Below, one piece after another: positions 56,420-64,000 of a DNA stretch of 64,000 bases (position 1 is its first letter; every line of letters begins with the position of its first letter). The translations under genes were made by a program, and so were the position numbers. The DNA comes from Mesorhizobium loti (GTDB lineage: Bacteria > Pseudomonadota > Alphaproteobacteria > Rhizobiales > Rhizobiaceae): NCBI RefSeq assembly GCF_001510895.1, contig NZ_LPWA01000024.1, positions 62,001-126,000 on the forward strand. The letters are read 5' to 3'. A model generated the notes under the pieces. It did no database searches. It was not told where the DNA came from and worked only from the letters and a program-made list of their open reading frames with translations.

Positions 56420-57685
56420 ATGGTCGACACGGGCGCAGAGCGAAGAGGCGCGATGGAAGCCGTCGCCGCCCGGCTGCGGCGCCGCCGCTGGTTGCTGGCC
56501 GCGGCCATCGTTGCGGTCCTGGCCGTCTACGGTTTCGGCGGCATCTCGATCTATGTGCCGCTGCTGGCCCTGGCCTTGCTGGTCGCAGCGGCAATGTTGC
56601 CGGCCGACGTCGAACGCCAGTCCGCCGACGACGCGGCGGCGATCGAGGCCGGCGGACTGCAGCGGCTCTCCGGCGAATATCTTGCCGCGGCCGTTGCCGA
56701 CCCGCTGATCATCTTCGACCGCGCGGCCAGCATCGTCCATGCCAATGCGGCCGCCTTTGCCGCCTTTGGCGGGCTGGCGCCCGGCATGTCGCTGTCGCTC
56801 AAGTTCCGCGCGCCGGAAATGCAGGCCCTGCTTGACGGCATCGTCTCGGGGACGGTGGCGTCCGACGTCGTCGACTACACGGAAAAGCTGCCGGTCGAGC
56901 GCACATACCGGGTGAGCGCATCCTCGGTCGGCCATGCTACCGATCTCTACGTCCTGGTGTTCAAGGATCAGAGCGAGGCGCGCCGCATCGACCGCATGCG
57001 CGCCGACTTCATCGCCAATGCCAGCCACGAGCTGCGCACGCCGCTCGCCTCGATCGCCGGCTTCATCGAGACCTTGCGCGGCCCGGCGCGCGGCGATCCG
57101 GCGGCACGCGACCAGTTCCTGCAGATCATGCAGAACCAGACGGGCCGCATGGCGCGCCTGATCGACGACCTGCTGTCGCTGTCGCGGCTGGAGATGAAAC
57201 CCTATCTCAGGCCGGGAACCGAGGTCGATCTTCGCCAGACCATCGACAGCGTCATCGATTCCCTTGGCCCGTTGGCCAGCGAGAACGGCCTCGTCATCGA
57301 GCGGGATTTCGTCGATGGCCCGCTTTCCGTGCCCGGCGACCGCGACGAGCTCTTCCAGGTTTTCGAGAATCTCCTGGAGAACGCCTGCAAATACGGTCAG
57401 TCGGGCGGGCATGTCACCGTATCCATCGTCCGCAGCGAGGATGGCCAGGATGCCAGCATCGACGTCACCATAAGAGACTACGGCCCTGGCATTGCCGAGG
57501 AACACATCCCCCGCATCACCGAGCGTTTCTACCGCGTCGATGTCGAAAACAGCCGGACCCAGAAAGGCACCGGCCTTGGCCTTTCGATCGTCAAGCATAT
57601 ATTGACCCGTCATAACGCAAGGCTGTCGATCAAGTCGGAAGTCGGCAAGGGCGCGGCGTTCACTGTTCATTTGCCGGCTCGCTGA
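56420..57685 (+). CDS. phoR: phosphate regulon sensor histidine kinase PhoR
   Basis: A 421-residue membrane sensor kinase. Two close hydrophobic segments (about 21-60) anchor it; a PAS domain follows (LIIFDRAASIVHANAAAFAA). The phosphoacceptor His is in FIANASHELRTPLASIAGFI, and the ATP-binding domain has N, G1 and G2 boxes (FENLLENACKYGQ, DYGPGIAEEH, KGTGLGLSIVKHIL). It senses phosphate status with PhoU and phosphorylates PhoB. ATG 56420 is chosen with GGGG just upstream. The usual pstSCAB genes between phoR and phoU are absent. Confidence 0.9.
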   Translation: MVDTGAERRGAMEAVAARLRRRRWLLAAAIVAVLAVYGFGGISIYVPLLALALLVAAAMLPADVERQSADDAAAIEAGGLQRLSGEYLAAAVADPLIIFDRAASIVHANAAAFAAFGGLAPGMSLSLKFRAPEMQALLDGIVSGTVASDVVDYTEKLPVERTYRVSASSVGHATDLYVLVFKDQSEARRIDRMRADFIANASHELRTPLASIAGFIETLRGPARGDPAARDQFLQIMQNQTGRMARLIDDLLSLSRLEMKPYLRPGTEVDLRQTIDSVIDSLGPLASENGLVIERDFVDGPLSVPGDRDELFQVFENLLENACKYGQSGGHVTVSIVRSEDGQDASIDVTIRDYGPGIAEEHIPRITERFYRVDVENSRTQKGTGLGLSIVKHILTRHNARLSIKSEVGKGAAFTVHLPAR

Positions 57686-57793
57686 TTCTATACTGGTTGC
57701 CAACCGGCGATTTCGTCTTTCTGTCATCCGGTTCGCGTATCAGCGACAGATTGAGGGAACGCACCAGCCGGCAGAAACTGGGAAGGCATATCC

Positions 57794-58519
57794 ATGCAAT
57801 CCGTCCATATGATGAGTGCCTATGACGAAGAACTGAAATTCCTGTCGAAGCGCATCGCCGCCATGGGCGGGCACGCCGAGCGCATGGTCGAGCAGGCGAT
57901 CGCGGCCCTGGTCAATGCCGACCCAGGCCTCGCCCAGAAGGTCATCCAGGACGACCTCGTCCTCGACGAGGGCCAGCGCGAGATCGACGACAAGGCGATC
58001 GTCATCATTGCCAAGCGCCAGCCGATGGCGACGGACCTGCGCGAGATCGTCGGCGCCATCCGCATCTCCGCCGACATCGAGCGCGTCGGCGACCTCGGCA
58101 AGAATGTCGCCAAGCGCGTCGCGGCGGTCATCGACGGCCGCCAGCCGAACAGCCTGTTTCGCGGCCTCGAGGCGCTGGCCAACCTGGCGTTGACGCAGCT
58201 CAAGGAAGTGCTCGACGTCTATGCGTCGCGCTCGGTCGAGAAGATCGGTTTCGTGCGCGACCGCGACGACCAGATCGACGCCATGTACACATCGCTCTTT
58301 CGCGAGCTCTTGACCTACATGATGGAAGATCCGCGCAACATCACGCCCTGCACGCATCTGCTCTTCTGCGCCAAGAACATCGAGCGCATCGGCGACCACG
58401 CCACCAACATCGCCGAAACCATCTATTACATCGTCACCGGCGACCAGATGCCGGCCGATCGGCCGAAGGGCGACAAGACCGACCAGGTGGTGTCCCCGGG
58501 GACAGTATCGGCTAAGTGA
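57794..58519 (+). CDS. phoU: phosphate signalling complex protein PhoU
   Basis: A 241-residue metal-binding three-helix-bundle protein with two PhoU repeats, visible as YDEELKFLSKRIAAMGGHAE with VEQAIAALVN and again as the second-half stretch DQIDAMYTSLFRELLTYMME. The C-terminal motif KNIERIGDHATNIAETIYYI is the PhoU metal-site helix. PhoU keeps PhoR as a phosphatase when phosphate is plentiful and restrains Pst transport. It begins 108 bases after phoR. phoB does not follow, which differs from the common rhizobial order. Confidence 0.95.
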   Translation: MQSVHMMSAYDEELKFLSKRIAAMGGHAERMVEQAIAALVNADPGLAQKVIQDDLVLDEGQREIDDKAIVIIAKRQPMATDLREIVGAIRISADIERVGDLGKNVAKRVAAVIDGRQPNSLFRGLEALANLALTQLKEVLDVYASRSVEKIGFVRDRDDQIDAMYTSLFRELLTYMMEDPRNITPCTHLLFCAKNIERIGDHATNIAETIYYIVTGDQMPADRPKGDKTDQVVSPGTVSAK

Positions 58520-58607
58520 ACAGCTAGCCTCTCGAAGGGCTTTCTAATTTAGGCTAAACTCCTCCAAATGCAGCGATTTTGTCAATCGCCGTCTCGGGAG
58601 GTTTGCG

Positions 58608-59618
58608 ATGGAACAAGTTCGAAACCTGACCCCGGTCCCGCAGCCGACATCCGGTATCATTGCGTCCAGCGTCTATTCCGCCGGCAAGCGCGTCGCCGAC
58701 ATCTCTGTCGAAGAGGCTGGCGAATGGGCGGCAAGGCCCGGCCATGTCGTCTGGATCGGCCTGCTCGAGCCTGATCGCAACCTGTTGCTCAGGGTGCAGG
58801 CGCAGTTTCACCTGCACGATCTGGCGATCGAGGACGCCGAGCATCCGCATCAGCGGCCGAAGATCGAGCAATATGGCGATGCCTTGTTCATCGTCGCCCG
58901 CACCGCCCAGCTGATCGACGGCCGCGTTACCTTCGGCGAGACGCACCTCTTCGTCGGCACCGGCTACATCGTCAGCGTCCGGCACGGCCCGTCGACCTCC
59001 TACGCCGCGGTGCGCCAGCACTGGGAAAGCTGCCCCTCATCGCTCGCCAAGGGCGAGGATTTCGTCCTCTATGCCATTCTCGATTTCATCGTCGACAACT
59101 ACATGCCGGTGCTCGAGCAGATCGAGGACGAGGTCGAGCAGATCGAAGACAAGGTGCTGCTGAAGCCGATGACCGGCGCCGACATCGAACGGCTCTACAT
59201 GCTGCGCCGCGACCTGCTCAGGCTGCGCAACGCGGCGCTGCCGCTGGTCGAGGTCTGCCGGCGGCTGACCAGCGCCGAGCTGCCGCAGATCCATGGCGCC
59301 ATGCACCCGCTGTTCCGCGACGTGACCGATCACATCCGCACCGTGCAGGAAAAGATCGACAGCCTGCGCGAGGTCTTGGCCTTCGCCTTCGAAGCCAGCC
59401 TTCTGGTCGGACAGAGCCAGGAAACGGCGATTTCCAAGAAGCTCGCCTCATGGGCCGCCATCCTGGCGGTGCCGACAGCCTTCGCCGGCATTTACGGCAT
59501 GAACTTCGCCGACATGCCTGAACTGAAGATGGAATACGGTTATCCAACCGTGCTGGTCGCGATCGCGCTGATCTGCGTGTTTCTGTTCTGGCGGTTCAAG
59601 AAGAACGGGTGGCTGTGA
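58608..59618 (+). CDS. corA: CorA-family magnesium/divalent cation transporter
   Basis: A 336-residue CorA protein. A large cytoplasmic domain precedes a long stalk helix and two C-terminal transmembrane helices. The signature pore motif is present: AGIYGMNFADMPEL (GMN) after the first helix, and the last helix is VLVAIALICVFLFWRFKK. It has its own ribosome binding site (GGGAGGTTTGCG) and is probably transcribed separately from phoU. Confidence 0.94.
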   Translation: MEQVRNLTPVPQPTSGIIASSVYSAGKRVADISVEEAGEWAARPGHVVWIGLLEPDRNLLLRVQAQFHLHDLAIEDAEHPHQRPKIEQYGDALFIVARTAQLIDGRVTFGETHLFVGTGYIVSVRHGPSTSYAAVRQHWESCPSSLAKGEDFVLYAILDFIVDNYMPVLEQIEDEVEQIEDKVLLKPMTGADIERLYMLRRDLLRLRNAALPLVEVCRRLTSAELPQIHGAMHPLFRDVTDHIRTVQEKIDSLREVLAFAFEASLLVGQSQETAISKKLASWAAILAVPTAFAGIYGMNFADMPELKMEYGYPTVLVAIALICVFLFWRFKKNGWL

Positions 59619-59623
59619 AAAAG

Positions 59624-59770
59624 CGAATAGCGAATAGGGAGTAGCCAATAGGCAAAAGAAGCTTGCGCCCCGACGCGGGTATCGACTGTTCTATTCGCTA
59701 TTCGCTATTCGCTATTCGCTATTCGCTATTCGCTATTCGCTATTCGCTATTCGCTATTCGCTATTCGCTA
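59624..59770. repeat. heptamer tandem repeat (CTATTCG)11 with inverted CGAATAG copies
   Basis: Eleven perfect copies of CTATTCG fill 59691-59767, followed by CTA. Two inverted copies (GCGAATAGCGAATAG) start at 59624, just after corA, so the region can fold into a long hairpin. The tract touches the gcrA stop codon (59771-59773) but does not alter any reading frame. Confidence 0.95.
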
Positions 59771-60289
59771 TCAGCGGGCCCTGCGCCGCTCCGCCGCCGG
59801 CTGGAACGCGACGCGGGCGTGATATTTGCAGTATGGCCCGGTTTCGGCGGCGTCGTTGCCGCAGAAGCTGAAATCTTCCGACAGCGGATCGCCGTTCGGC
59901 CACTTGCAGGTGCGCTCGGTCAGCTCGACGAGCTGCAGGTTGCGCGAGATCGGCACGACGACATTCTCGACCGGGCGGATATAGTGGCGCGCCACCGGCT
60001 CTGCGTCGAACTGCACCTGCAGCGCGGTCGCGCCGATGGAGGCCGTCACATGACGTGTCGCACTTGCCGCGCGAGCCACTGATTTCTGCATCGAGGCTCC
60101 TTGTGTCGCTTTCTTCTGCCGCGCCGGTGCTGCGGTCGCGCGGCCGCGGCCCGAGAGCTTCAGGCGATGCACCTTGCCGATGACGGCGTTGCGGCTCACC
60201 CCGCCGAGCTGTGCGGCGATCTGGCTGGCGCTGAGACCCTCCGACCACAATTTCCTGAGAAGTTCGACCCGCTCGTCAGTCCAGTTCAT
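59771..60289 (-). CDS. gcrA: cell-cycle regulator GcrA
   Basis: A 172-residue sigma70-associated regulator found in alphaproteobacteria with CcrM. The N-terminal DNA-binding domain is conserved: MNWTDERVELLRKLWSEGLS, ASQIAAQLGGVSRNAVIGKV and HRLKLSGRG. A variable linker follows, and the C-terminal domain that contacts sigma70 has the Cys/His residues CKWPNGDP, FSFCGN and YCKYHARVAF. GcrA acts at promoters with methylated GANTC sites; four GANTC sites lie upstream of its own gene. Confidence 0.95.
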   Translation of the reverse strand: MNWTDERVELLRKLWSEGLSASQIAAQLGGVSRNAVIGKVHRLKLSGRGRATAAPARQKKATQGASMQKSVARAASATRHVTASIGATALQVQFDAEPVARHYIRPVENVVVPISRNLQLVELTERTCKWPNGDPLSEDFSFCGNDAAETGPYCKYHARVAFQPAAERRRAR

Positions 60290-60567
60290 GAGACCGCGCT
60301 CCTGCTAAGGCGTACGGCAGTCAGAATCCTTTCCCGCCCCGGCTCCCGCCGGGCAAACAACACCACATGTACCGGGTGATTAGATCCGCCGCACGAAATC
60401 TAGTTATTTCTCAACTACAATTACCTTAAGCGCTGACTCGGTGACAAGAGTCCCCAAGGCAACACGATTCGGTTTTTTCGGTTTTCCCCAACTTGCCTGA
60501 CCGCTTATGAGCCGGCGTGCCGTCGGAGGCTTGCCGCGCGCTTCTGCGCGACGTTTTCGTTGACTTC
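60290..60567 (-). promoter_or_regulatory. gcrA upstream region with a GANTC cluster
   Basis: In the gap between gcrA and argD, GANTC sites occur at 60324-60328 (GAATC), 60435-60439 (GACTC), 60448-60452 (GAGTC) and 60466-60470 (GATTC), three of them within 36 bases. CcrM methylation could link gcrA expression to replication. No coding frame is convincing here. Confidence 0.55.
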
Positions 60568-60592
60568 ATGGCCGAAAAACATGATAAGCCGC

Positions 60593-60619
60593 AAAGGCCG
60601 CCGCATTGGCGGCTTTTTT
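60593..60619 (+). terminator. rho-independent hairpin in the argD leader
   Basis: A 6-bp stem GCCGCC / GGCGGC (60597-60602 with 60608-60613) with a GCATT loop is followed by six T. It ends 26 bases before the argD ATG. A 17-codon reading frame (MAEKHDKPQRPPHWRLF) ends at the T-run, so the hairpin may attenuate argD or end a short transcript that begins in the gap. Confidence 0.7.
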
Positions 60620-60645
60620 GATTTCCGGTTCCGGAGACGCATATA

Positions 60646-61845
60646 ATGAGCGGTTCGGCGCTTTACGAGACCTTTGCTCGCGCACCCCTGGCTTTCGATC
60701 ACGGGGAGGGGACCTGGCTGGTCACCGACAAGGGTGAGCGATATCTCGATTTCGCCGGCGGCATCGCCGTGAACTCACTGGGCCACAGCCATCCGCATCT
60801 GGTGGCGGCGCTCACCGGGCAGGCCGCAAAGCTGTGGCACGTCTCCAACCTCTACGAGATTCCCGAGCAGCGCCGGCTGGGCGAGCGGCTGGTCGAGGCG
60901 ACTTTTGCCGACAAGGTGTTCTTCACCAATTCCGGCGCCGAGGCGCTCGAATGCGCCATCAAGACGGCGCGGCGCTACCAGTTCGTCAAAGGCAACCCCG
61001 AGCGCTTCCGCATCATCACCTTCGAGGGCGCGTTCCACGGCCGCACGCTGGCCACGATCGCCGCCGGCGGCCAGTATAAATATCTCGAAGGCTTCGGGCC
61101 CAAGGTCGAGGGCTTCGACCAGGTCGCGTTCGACGACATCGACGCCGCCGAAAAGGCGATCACGCCGGAGACCGCGGCGATCCTGATCGAGCCGGTGCAG
61201 GGCGAAGGCGGCATCCGCCCGGTGCCGACGCAGTCGCTGAAGCGACTGCGTCAGCTCTGCGACAAGCATGGCCTGCTTCTGATCTTCGACGAGGTCCAGT
61301 GCGGCATCGGCCGCACCGGCAAGCTCTTCGCGCATGAATGGGCCGGCGTGACGCCTGACCTGATGGCGATCGCCAAGGGCATCGGCGGCGGCTTCCCGAT
61401 GGGTGCCTGCCTTGCAACCGACGACGCCGCGACCGGCATGACGGCGGGCGTGCACGGCACCACCTTCGGCGGCAATCCGCTGGCGATGGCGGTGGGCAAT
61501 GCCGTGCTCGATGTCGTGCTGGCCGACGGCTTCCTCGAGGATGTGCAGCGCAAGGCGCTTCTCTTGAAGCAGGGCCTTGCGGCGGTCGCCGATGAATTCC
61601 CCGAGATCATCGAAGGCATCCGGGGAACCGGCCTGATGCTTGGCCTGAAATGCGTCATGCCCAACAACAAGGTGAACATGGCGCTGCGCGACCAGCACCT
61701 GCTGGCGGTGCCGGCCGGCGACAATGTCATTCGTCTTTTGCCGCCGCTCACCGTCACCGACGAGGAGATCGGCGAGGCGCTGAAGCGCATCCGCTCTGGC
61801 GCCAAGGGCCTGACCGACGCGATTGCGGCCGAAGCCGCGAAATAA
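60646..61845 (+). CDS. argD: acetylornithine aminotransferase
   Basis: A 399-residue PLP-dependent class III aminotransferase of arginine synthesis, acting on N-acetylglutamate semialdehyde (and often N-succinyl-diaminopimelate precursors). The PLP site includes [15 protein letters not shown] (Asp) and the Schiff-base Lys in [33 protein letters not shown] contacts phosphate. It is 16 bases from argF. A terminator-like hairpin in its leader suggests regulation by transcription termination. Confidence 0.95.
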   Translation: MSGSALYETFARAPLAFDHGEGTWLVTDKGERYLDFAGGIAVNSLGHSHPHLVAALTGQAAKLWHVSNLYEIPEQRRLGERLVEATFADKVFFTNSGAEALECAIKTARRYQFVKGNPERFRIITFEGAFHGRTLATIAAGGQYKYLEGFGPKVEGFDQVAFDDIDAAEKAITPETAAILIEPVQGEGGIRPVPTQSLKRLRQLCDKHGLLLIFDEVQCGIGRTGKLFAHEWAGVTPDLMAIAKGIGGGFPMGACLATDDAATGMTAGVHGTTFGGNPLAMAVGNAVLDVVLADGFLEDVQRKALLLKQGLAAVADEFPEIIEGIRGTGLMLGLKCVMPNNKVNMALRDQHLLAVPAGDNVIRLLPPLTVTDEEIGEALKRIRSGAKGLTDAIAAEAAK

Positions 61846-61861
61846 CTCTGGAATCTTGCCG

Positions 61862-62773
61862 ATGAGCGTTCGCCACTTCACCGATCTGTCAGCCGTTTCC
61901 GCAGGCGACCTGCGCATCATGCTGGACGATGCGGTGGCGCGAAAGACCAGGCTCAAGGCCGGCGAGCGTTCTAAGCCGCTCGAAGGCAAGGTGCTGGCGA
62001 TGATCTTCGACAAGCCATCGACGCGCACGCGCGTGTCCTTCGATGTCGGCATGCGCCAGCTCGGCGGCGAGACCATCATGCTGACCGGCACCGAGATGCA
62101 GCTCGGCCGTTCCGAAACCATCGCCGACACCGCCAAGGTTTTGTCGCGCTATGTCGACGCCATCATGATCCGCACCACCTCGCATGACCGGCTGCTGGAG
62201 CTTACCCAGAACGCGACCGTTCCGGTCATCAACGGGCTGACCGACGATACCCATCCCTGCCAGCTCATGGCCGACATCATGACCTACGAAGAGCATCGCG
62301 GTCCGGTGGCAGGCAAGACCTTCGCCTGGACCGGCGACGGCAACAATGTGCTGCACTCGCTGCTCGAAGCCTCGGCGCGGTTCCGCTTCAATCTCAATGT
62401 CGCGGTGCCGGAGGGCAGCGAGCCGGTTGAGAAATATGTCGACTGGTCGAAGGCCAATGGCGGCAAGGTCAGGTTCGCCCGCTCGGCCGAGGAGGCGGTC
62501 GACCAGGCCGATTGCGTCGTCACCGACAGCTGGGTGTCGATGGGCCAGGAGCATCGCGCTCGCGGCCACAACGTCTTCCTGCCCTACCAGGTCAATGCAG
62601 CGCTTATGGCCAAAGCGAAGTCCGACGCGCTCTTCATGCACTGCCTGCCGGCGCATCGCGGCGAGGAGGTCACCGACGAAGTGATCGACGGACCGCATTC
62701 GGTGGTGTTCGACGAGGCCGAAAACCGGCTGCACGCCCAGAAGGCGGTGCTGGCCTGGTGCCTGGGCGCTTGA
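61862..62773 (+). CDS. argF: ornithine carbamoyltransferase
   Basis: A 303-residue enzyme that makes citrulline from ornithine and carbamoyl phosphate. The carbamoyl-phosphate loop is [14 protein letters not shown] (about 49-62), the HPCQ motif is in [11 protein letters not shown], and the ornithine loop is [21 protein letters not shown] has the conserved HCLPA Cys. The start MSVRHFTDL at 61862 is the canonical one. It forms an operon with argD. Confidence 0.96.
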   Translation: MSVRHFTDLSAVSAGDLRIMLDDAVARKTRLKAGERSKPLEGKVLAMIFDKPSTRTRVSFDVGMRQLGGETIMLTGTEMQLGRSETIADTAKVLSRYVDAIMIRTTSHDRLLELTQNATVPVINGLTDDTHPCQLMADIMTYEEHRGPVAGKTFAWTGDGNNVLHSLLEASARFRFNLNVAVPEGSEPVEKYVDWSKANGGKVRFARSAEEAVDQADCVVTDSWVSMGQEHRARGHNVFLPYQVNAALMAKAKSDALFMHCLPAHRGEEVTDEVIDGPHSVVFDEAENRLHAQKAVLAWCLGA

Positions 62774-62881
62774 GAAGGGCCGACTTGATCCGGGCCAGCT
62801 TGATCCGCGGATGCGTGATGCCTATTTGCGGGCCATCACGCAAATCGAACGCGCTTTGCCCCATGCCGCCTGGAAAGCGGG

Positions 62882-63913
62882 ATGGACGCGCCCCGGAGCT
62901 TTGTCATGCTGGAAACCCGCCCATTGGCTGAACATCAACCCAAACTCGGTGAATTCGGCTTCGCCGGCGACGACCATGTCGTGCCGTACGAAGTGGCGCC
63001 GCTCGACGTGCGCGGCCGCACCGTGCAGCTCGGGCCGATGCTCGACGCCATCCTCAGCCGCCACGACTATCCCGAACCGGTCGCGCGCCTGCTGGCGGAA
63101 GCCTGCGTGCTGACCGTGCTGCTCGGCACGTCGCTTAAGTTCGAGGGCAAGTTCATCCTGCAGACGCGCACGGATGGGCCGGTCGACATGCTGGTGGCGG
63201 ATTTCACCACGCCGCATGCGCTGCGCGCCTATGCGCGCTTCGACGCCGACCGGCTGCAGGCGCTGGTTGCCGCCGGCGAGACCTCGCAGCAAAAACTGCT
63301 CGGCACCGGCGTGCTGGCGCTGACCATCGACCAGGGCGCGCACACGCAGCGTTATCAGGGTATCGTGCAGCTCGACGGCACGTCGCTGGAAGAAGCCGCG
63401 CGCATCTATTTCCGCCAGTCCGAGCAGATCCCGACCGATCTCAAGATGTCGGTCGCAAAGCTGGTGACGCCGGGCAACGGCGGCGCCCGCGAGCAATGGC
63501 GCGCCGGCGGCATCCTAGCGCAGTTCCTGCCGCAGGCGCCGGAGCGCATGCGCGTGCCCGACATTTCGGGCGGCGACGGCGATCCGCGCGAGGTGGCGCA
63601 CCAGCCTGCCGACAATTCCTGGCAGGAGCTCCTGGCGCTGCTCGGCACCATCGAGCCGACCGAGCTCATCGATCCGACGGTGGGCGCCGAGCGGCTGCTC
63701 TACCGGCTGTTCCACGAACATGGCGTACGCGTCTTCCGTGGTGTGCCCGTCTCCGACCAATGTTCCTGCTCGCGCGAGAAGATCCGCGGCATCCTCGAAG
63801 GCTTTTCGGCCGACGAGATCAAGGACAGCACCGAGGACGGCGGCATTCACGTCGCCTGCGAATTCTGCTCGACGCAGTACGACTTCGACCCGGCGGAATT
63901 CGCGGCACAGTGA
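62882..63913 (+). CDS. hslO: Hsp33-family redox-regulated chaperone
   Basis: A 343-residue holdase chaperone activated by oxidation. The substrate-binding domain fills about 20-260 (GFAGDDHVVPYEV, LLGTSLKFEGKFILQTRTDG). The C-terminal zinc centre has the expected four cysteines: DQCSCSREK (CxC) and ACEFCSTQYDF (CxxC). ATG 62882 has an AAAGCGGG site; ATG 62906 (MLETRPLAEHQ) is an alternative. It follows argF by 108 bases on the same strand, as in other rhizobia. Confidence 0.94.
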   Translation: MDAPRSFVMLETRPLAEHQPKLGEFGFAGDDHVVPYEVAPLDVRGRTVQLGPMLDAILSRHDYPEPVARLLAEACVLTVLLGTSLKFEGKFILQTRTDGPVDMLVADFTTPHALRAYARFDADRLQALVAAGETSQQKLLGTGVLALTIDQGAHTQRYQGIVQLDGTSLEEAARIYFRQSEQIPTDLKMSVAKLVTPGNGGAREQWRAGGILAQFLPQAPERMRVPDISGGDGDPREVAHQPADNSWQELLALLGTIEPTELIDPTVGAERLLYRLFHEHGVRVFRGVPVSDQCSCSREKIRGILEGFSADEIKDSTEDGGIHVACEFCSTQYDFDPAEFAAQ

Positions 63914-63921
63914 GGCTTCTT

Positions 63922-63980
63922 CCTTCTCCCCGTCACTATACGGGGAGAAGGTGCCGGCAGGCGGATGAGGGGCAGCGCGA
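63922..63980. repeat. GC-rich palindromic repeat, CCTTCTCCCCGT family, copy 2
   Basis: The 12-bp inverted repeat CCTTCTCCCCGT / ACGGGGAGAAGG (63922-63933 with 63940-63951) is followed by TGCCGGCAGGCGGATGAGGG and GCAGCGCG, matching the unit at 20626-20680. As there, it lies just after a stop codon (hslO, 63913). Confidence 0.75.
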
Positions 63981-64000
63981 CCATCAGCGAAGATAGCGCC

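Noticed and set aside
59691..59770. CTATTCG array considered as a CRISPR
   Set aside because: Units are 7 bases, identical and contiguous, with no spacers and no cas genes nearby.
59691..59773. Phase variation of gcrA through the heptamer tract
   Set aside because: The tract lies beyond the gcrA stop codon, so copy changes cannot shift its frame.

Overview
The window reads as chromosomal DNA of an alphaproteobacterium in the Rhizobiales, most like Mesorhizobium or a close Phyllobacteriaceae relative. This rests on high G+C content, the order rpsT / enoyl-CoA hydratase / mutM, a GcrA cell-cycle regulator with GANTC (CcrM) sites upstream, a PodJ-type polarity protein, a class I lysyl-tRNA synthetase, and rhizobial-type dispersed palindromic repeats. 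No tRNA, rRNA, CRISPR array, integrase or classical insertion sequence was seen.

Layout. 1-4216: left edge that probably faces dnaA (not in the window), then rpsT, an enoyl-CoA hydratase, mutM and deoB, all on the minus strand. 4454-17629: a lone periplasmic binding protein and a complete Flp/Tad pilus locus (tadE- and tadG-like genes and a CpaC N-domain protein on minus; flp, cpaA-F, tadB and tadC on plus; tadD on minus). 17873-24124: leucyl aminopeptidase, a MarR-like regulator, an NlpC/P60 hydrolase, and the ligase-associated helicase with the nuclease PdeM. 24128-33093: a SoeABC-type molybdenum sulfite dehydrogenase, a divergent LysR regulator, an Hsp70-like protein, and a TauE/SafE exporter with its usual partner. 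33303-39162: PodJ, a membrane methyltransferase and a sterol-desaturase-family protein. 39863-48099: a MerR regulator and a fatty-acid or branched-chain acyl-CoA degradation operon (two acyl-CoA dehydrogenases, thiolase, FadJ-like protein, thioesterase), with clear inverted-repeat operators. 48194-52783: LexA-like S24 regulator, secreted nuclease, lysK, TerB-like protein, amino-acid-type binding protein. 53011-55236: a tightly coupled luxR-luxI-crotonase quorum-sensing operon. 55323-59618: ppk2, phoR, phoU, corA. 59771-63913: gcrA, argD, argF, hslO.

Two things stand out. First, a cassette of about 525 bp sits inside the acyl-CoA dehydrogenase operon: a Vsr-like DUF559 endonuclease gene between inverted copies of a palindromic repeat. 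This is the architecture known for REP-associated transposases, but with a different nuclease. Second, the AHL synthase gene is followed at once by a crotonase that lacks both hydratase glutamates, which suggests a dedicated acyl-chain-modifying step in signal synthesis.

Caution: nine genes carry an apparent single-base indel (the tadE-like gene, cpaB, cpaC, cpaD, cpaE, lhr, fadJ, lysK, luxI). Because lysK is essential in most bacteria that have only one lysyl-tRNA synthetase, and because the other reading frames are intact, draft-assembly errors are more likely than pseudogenes. Coordinates for these genes span both frames.
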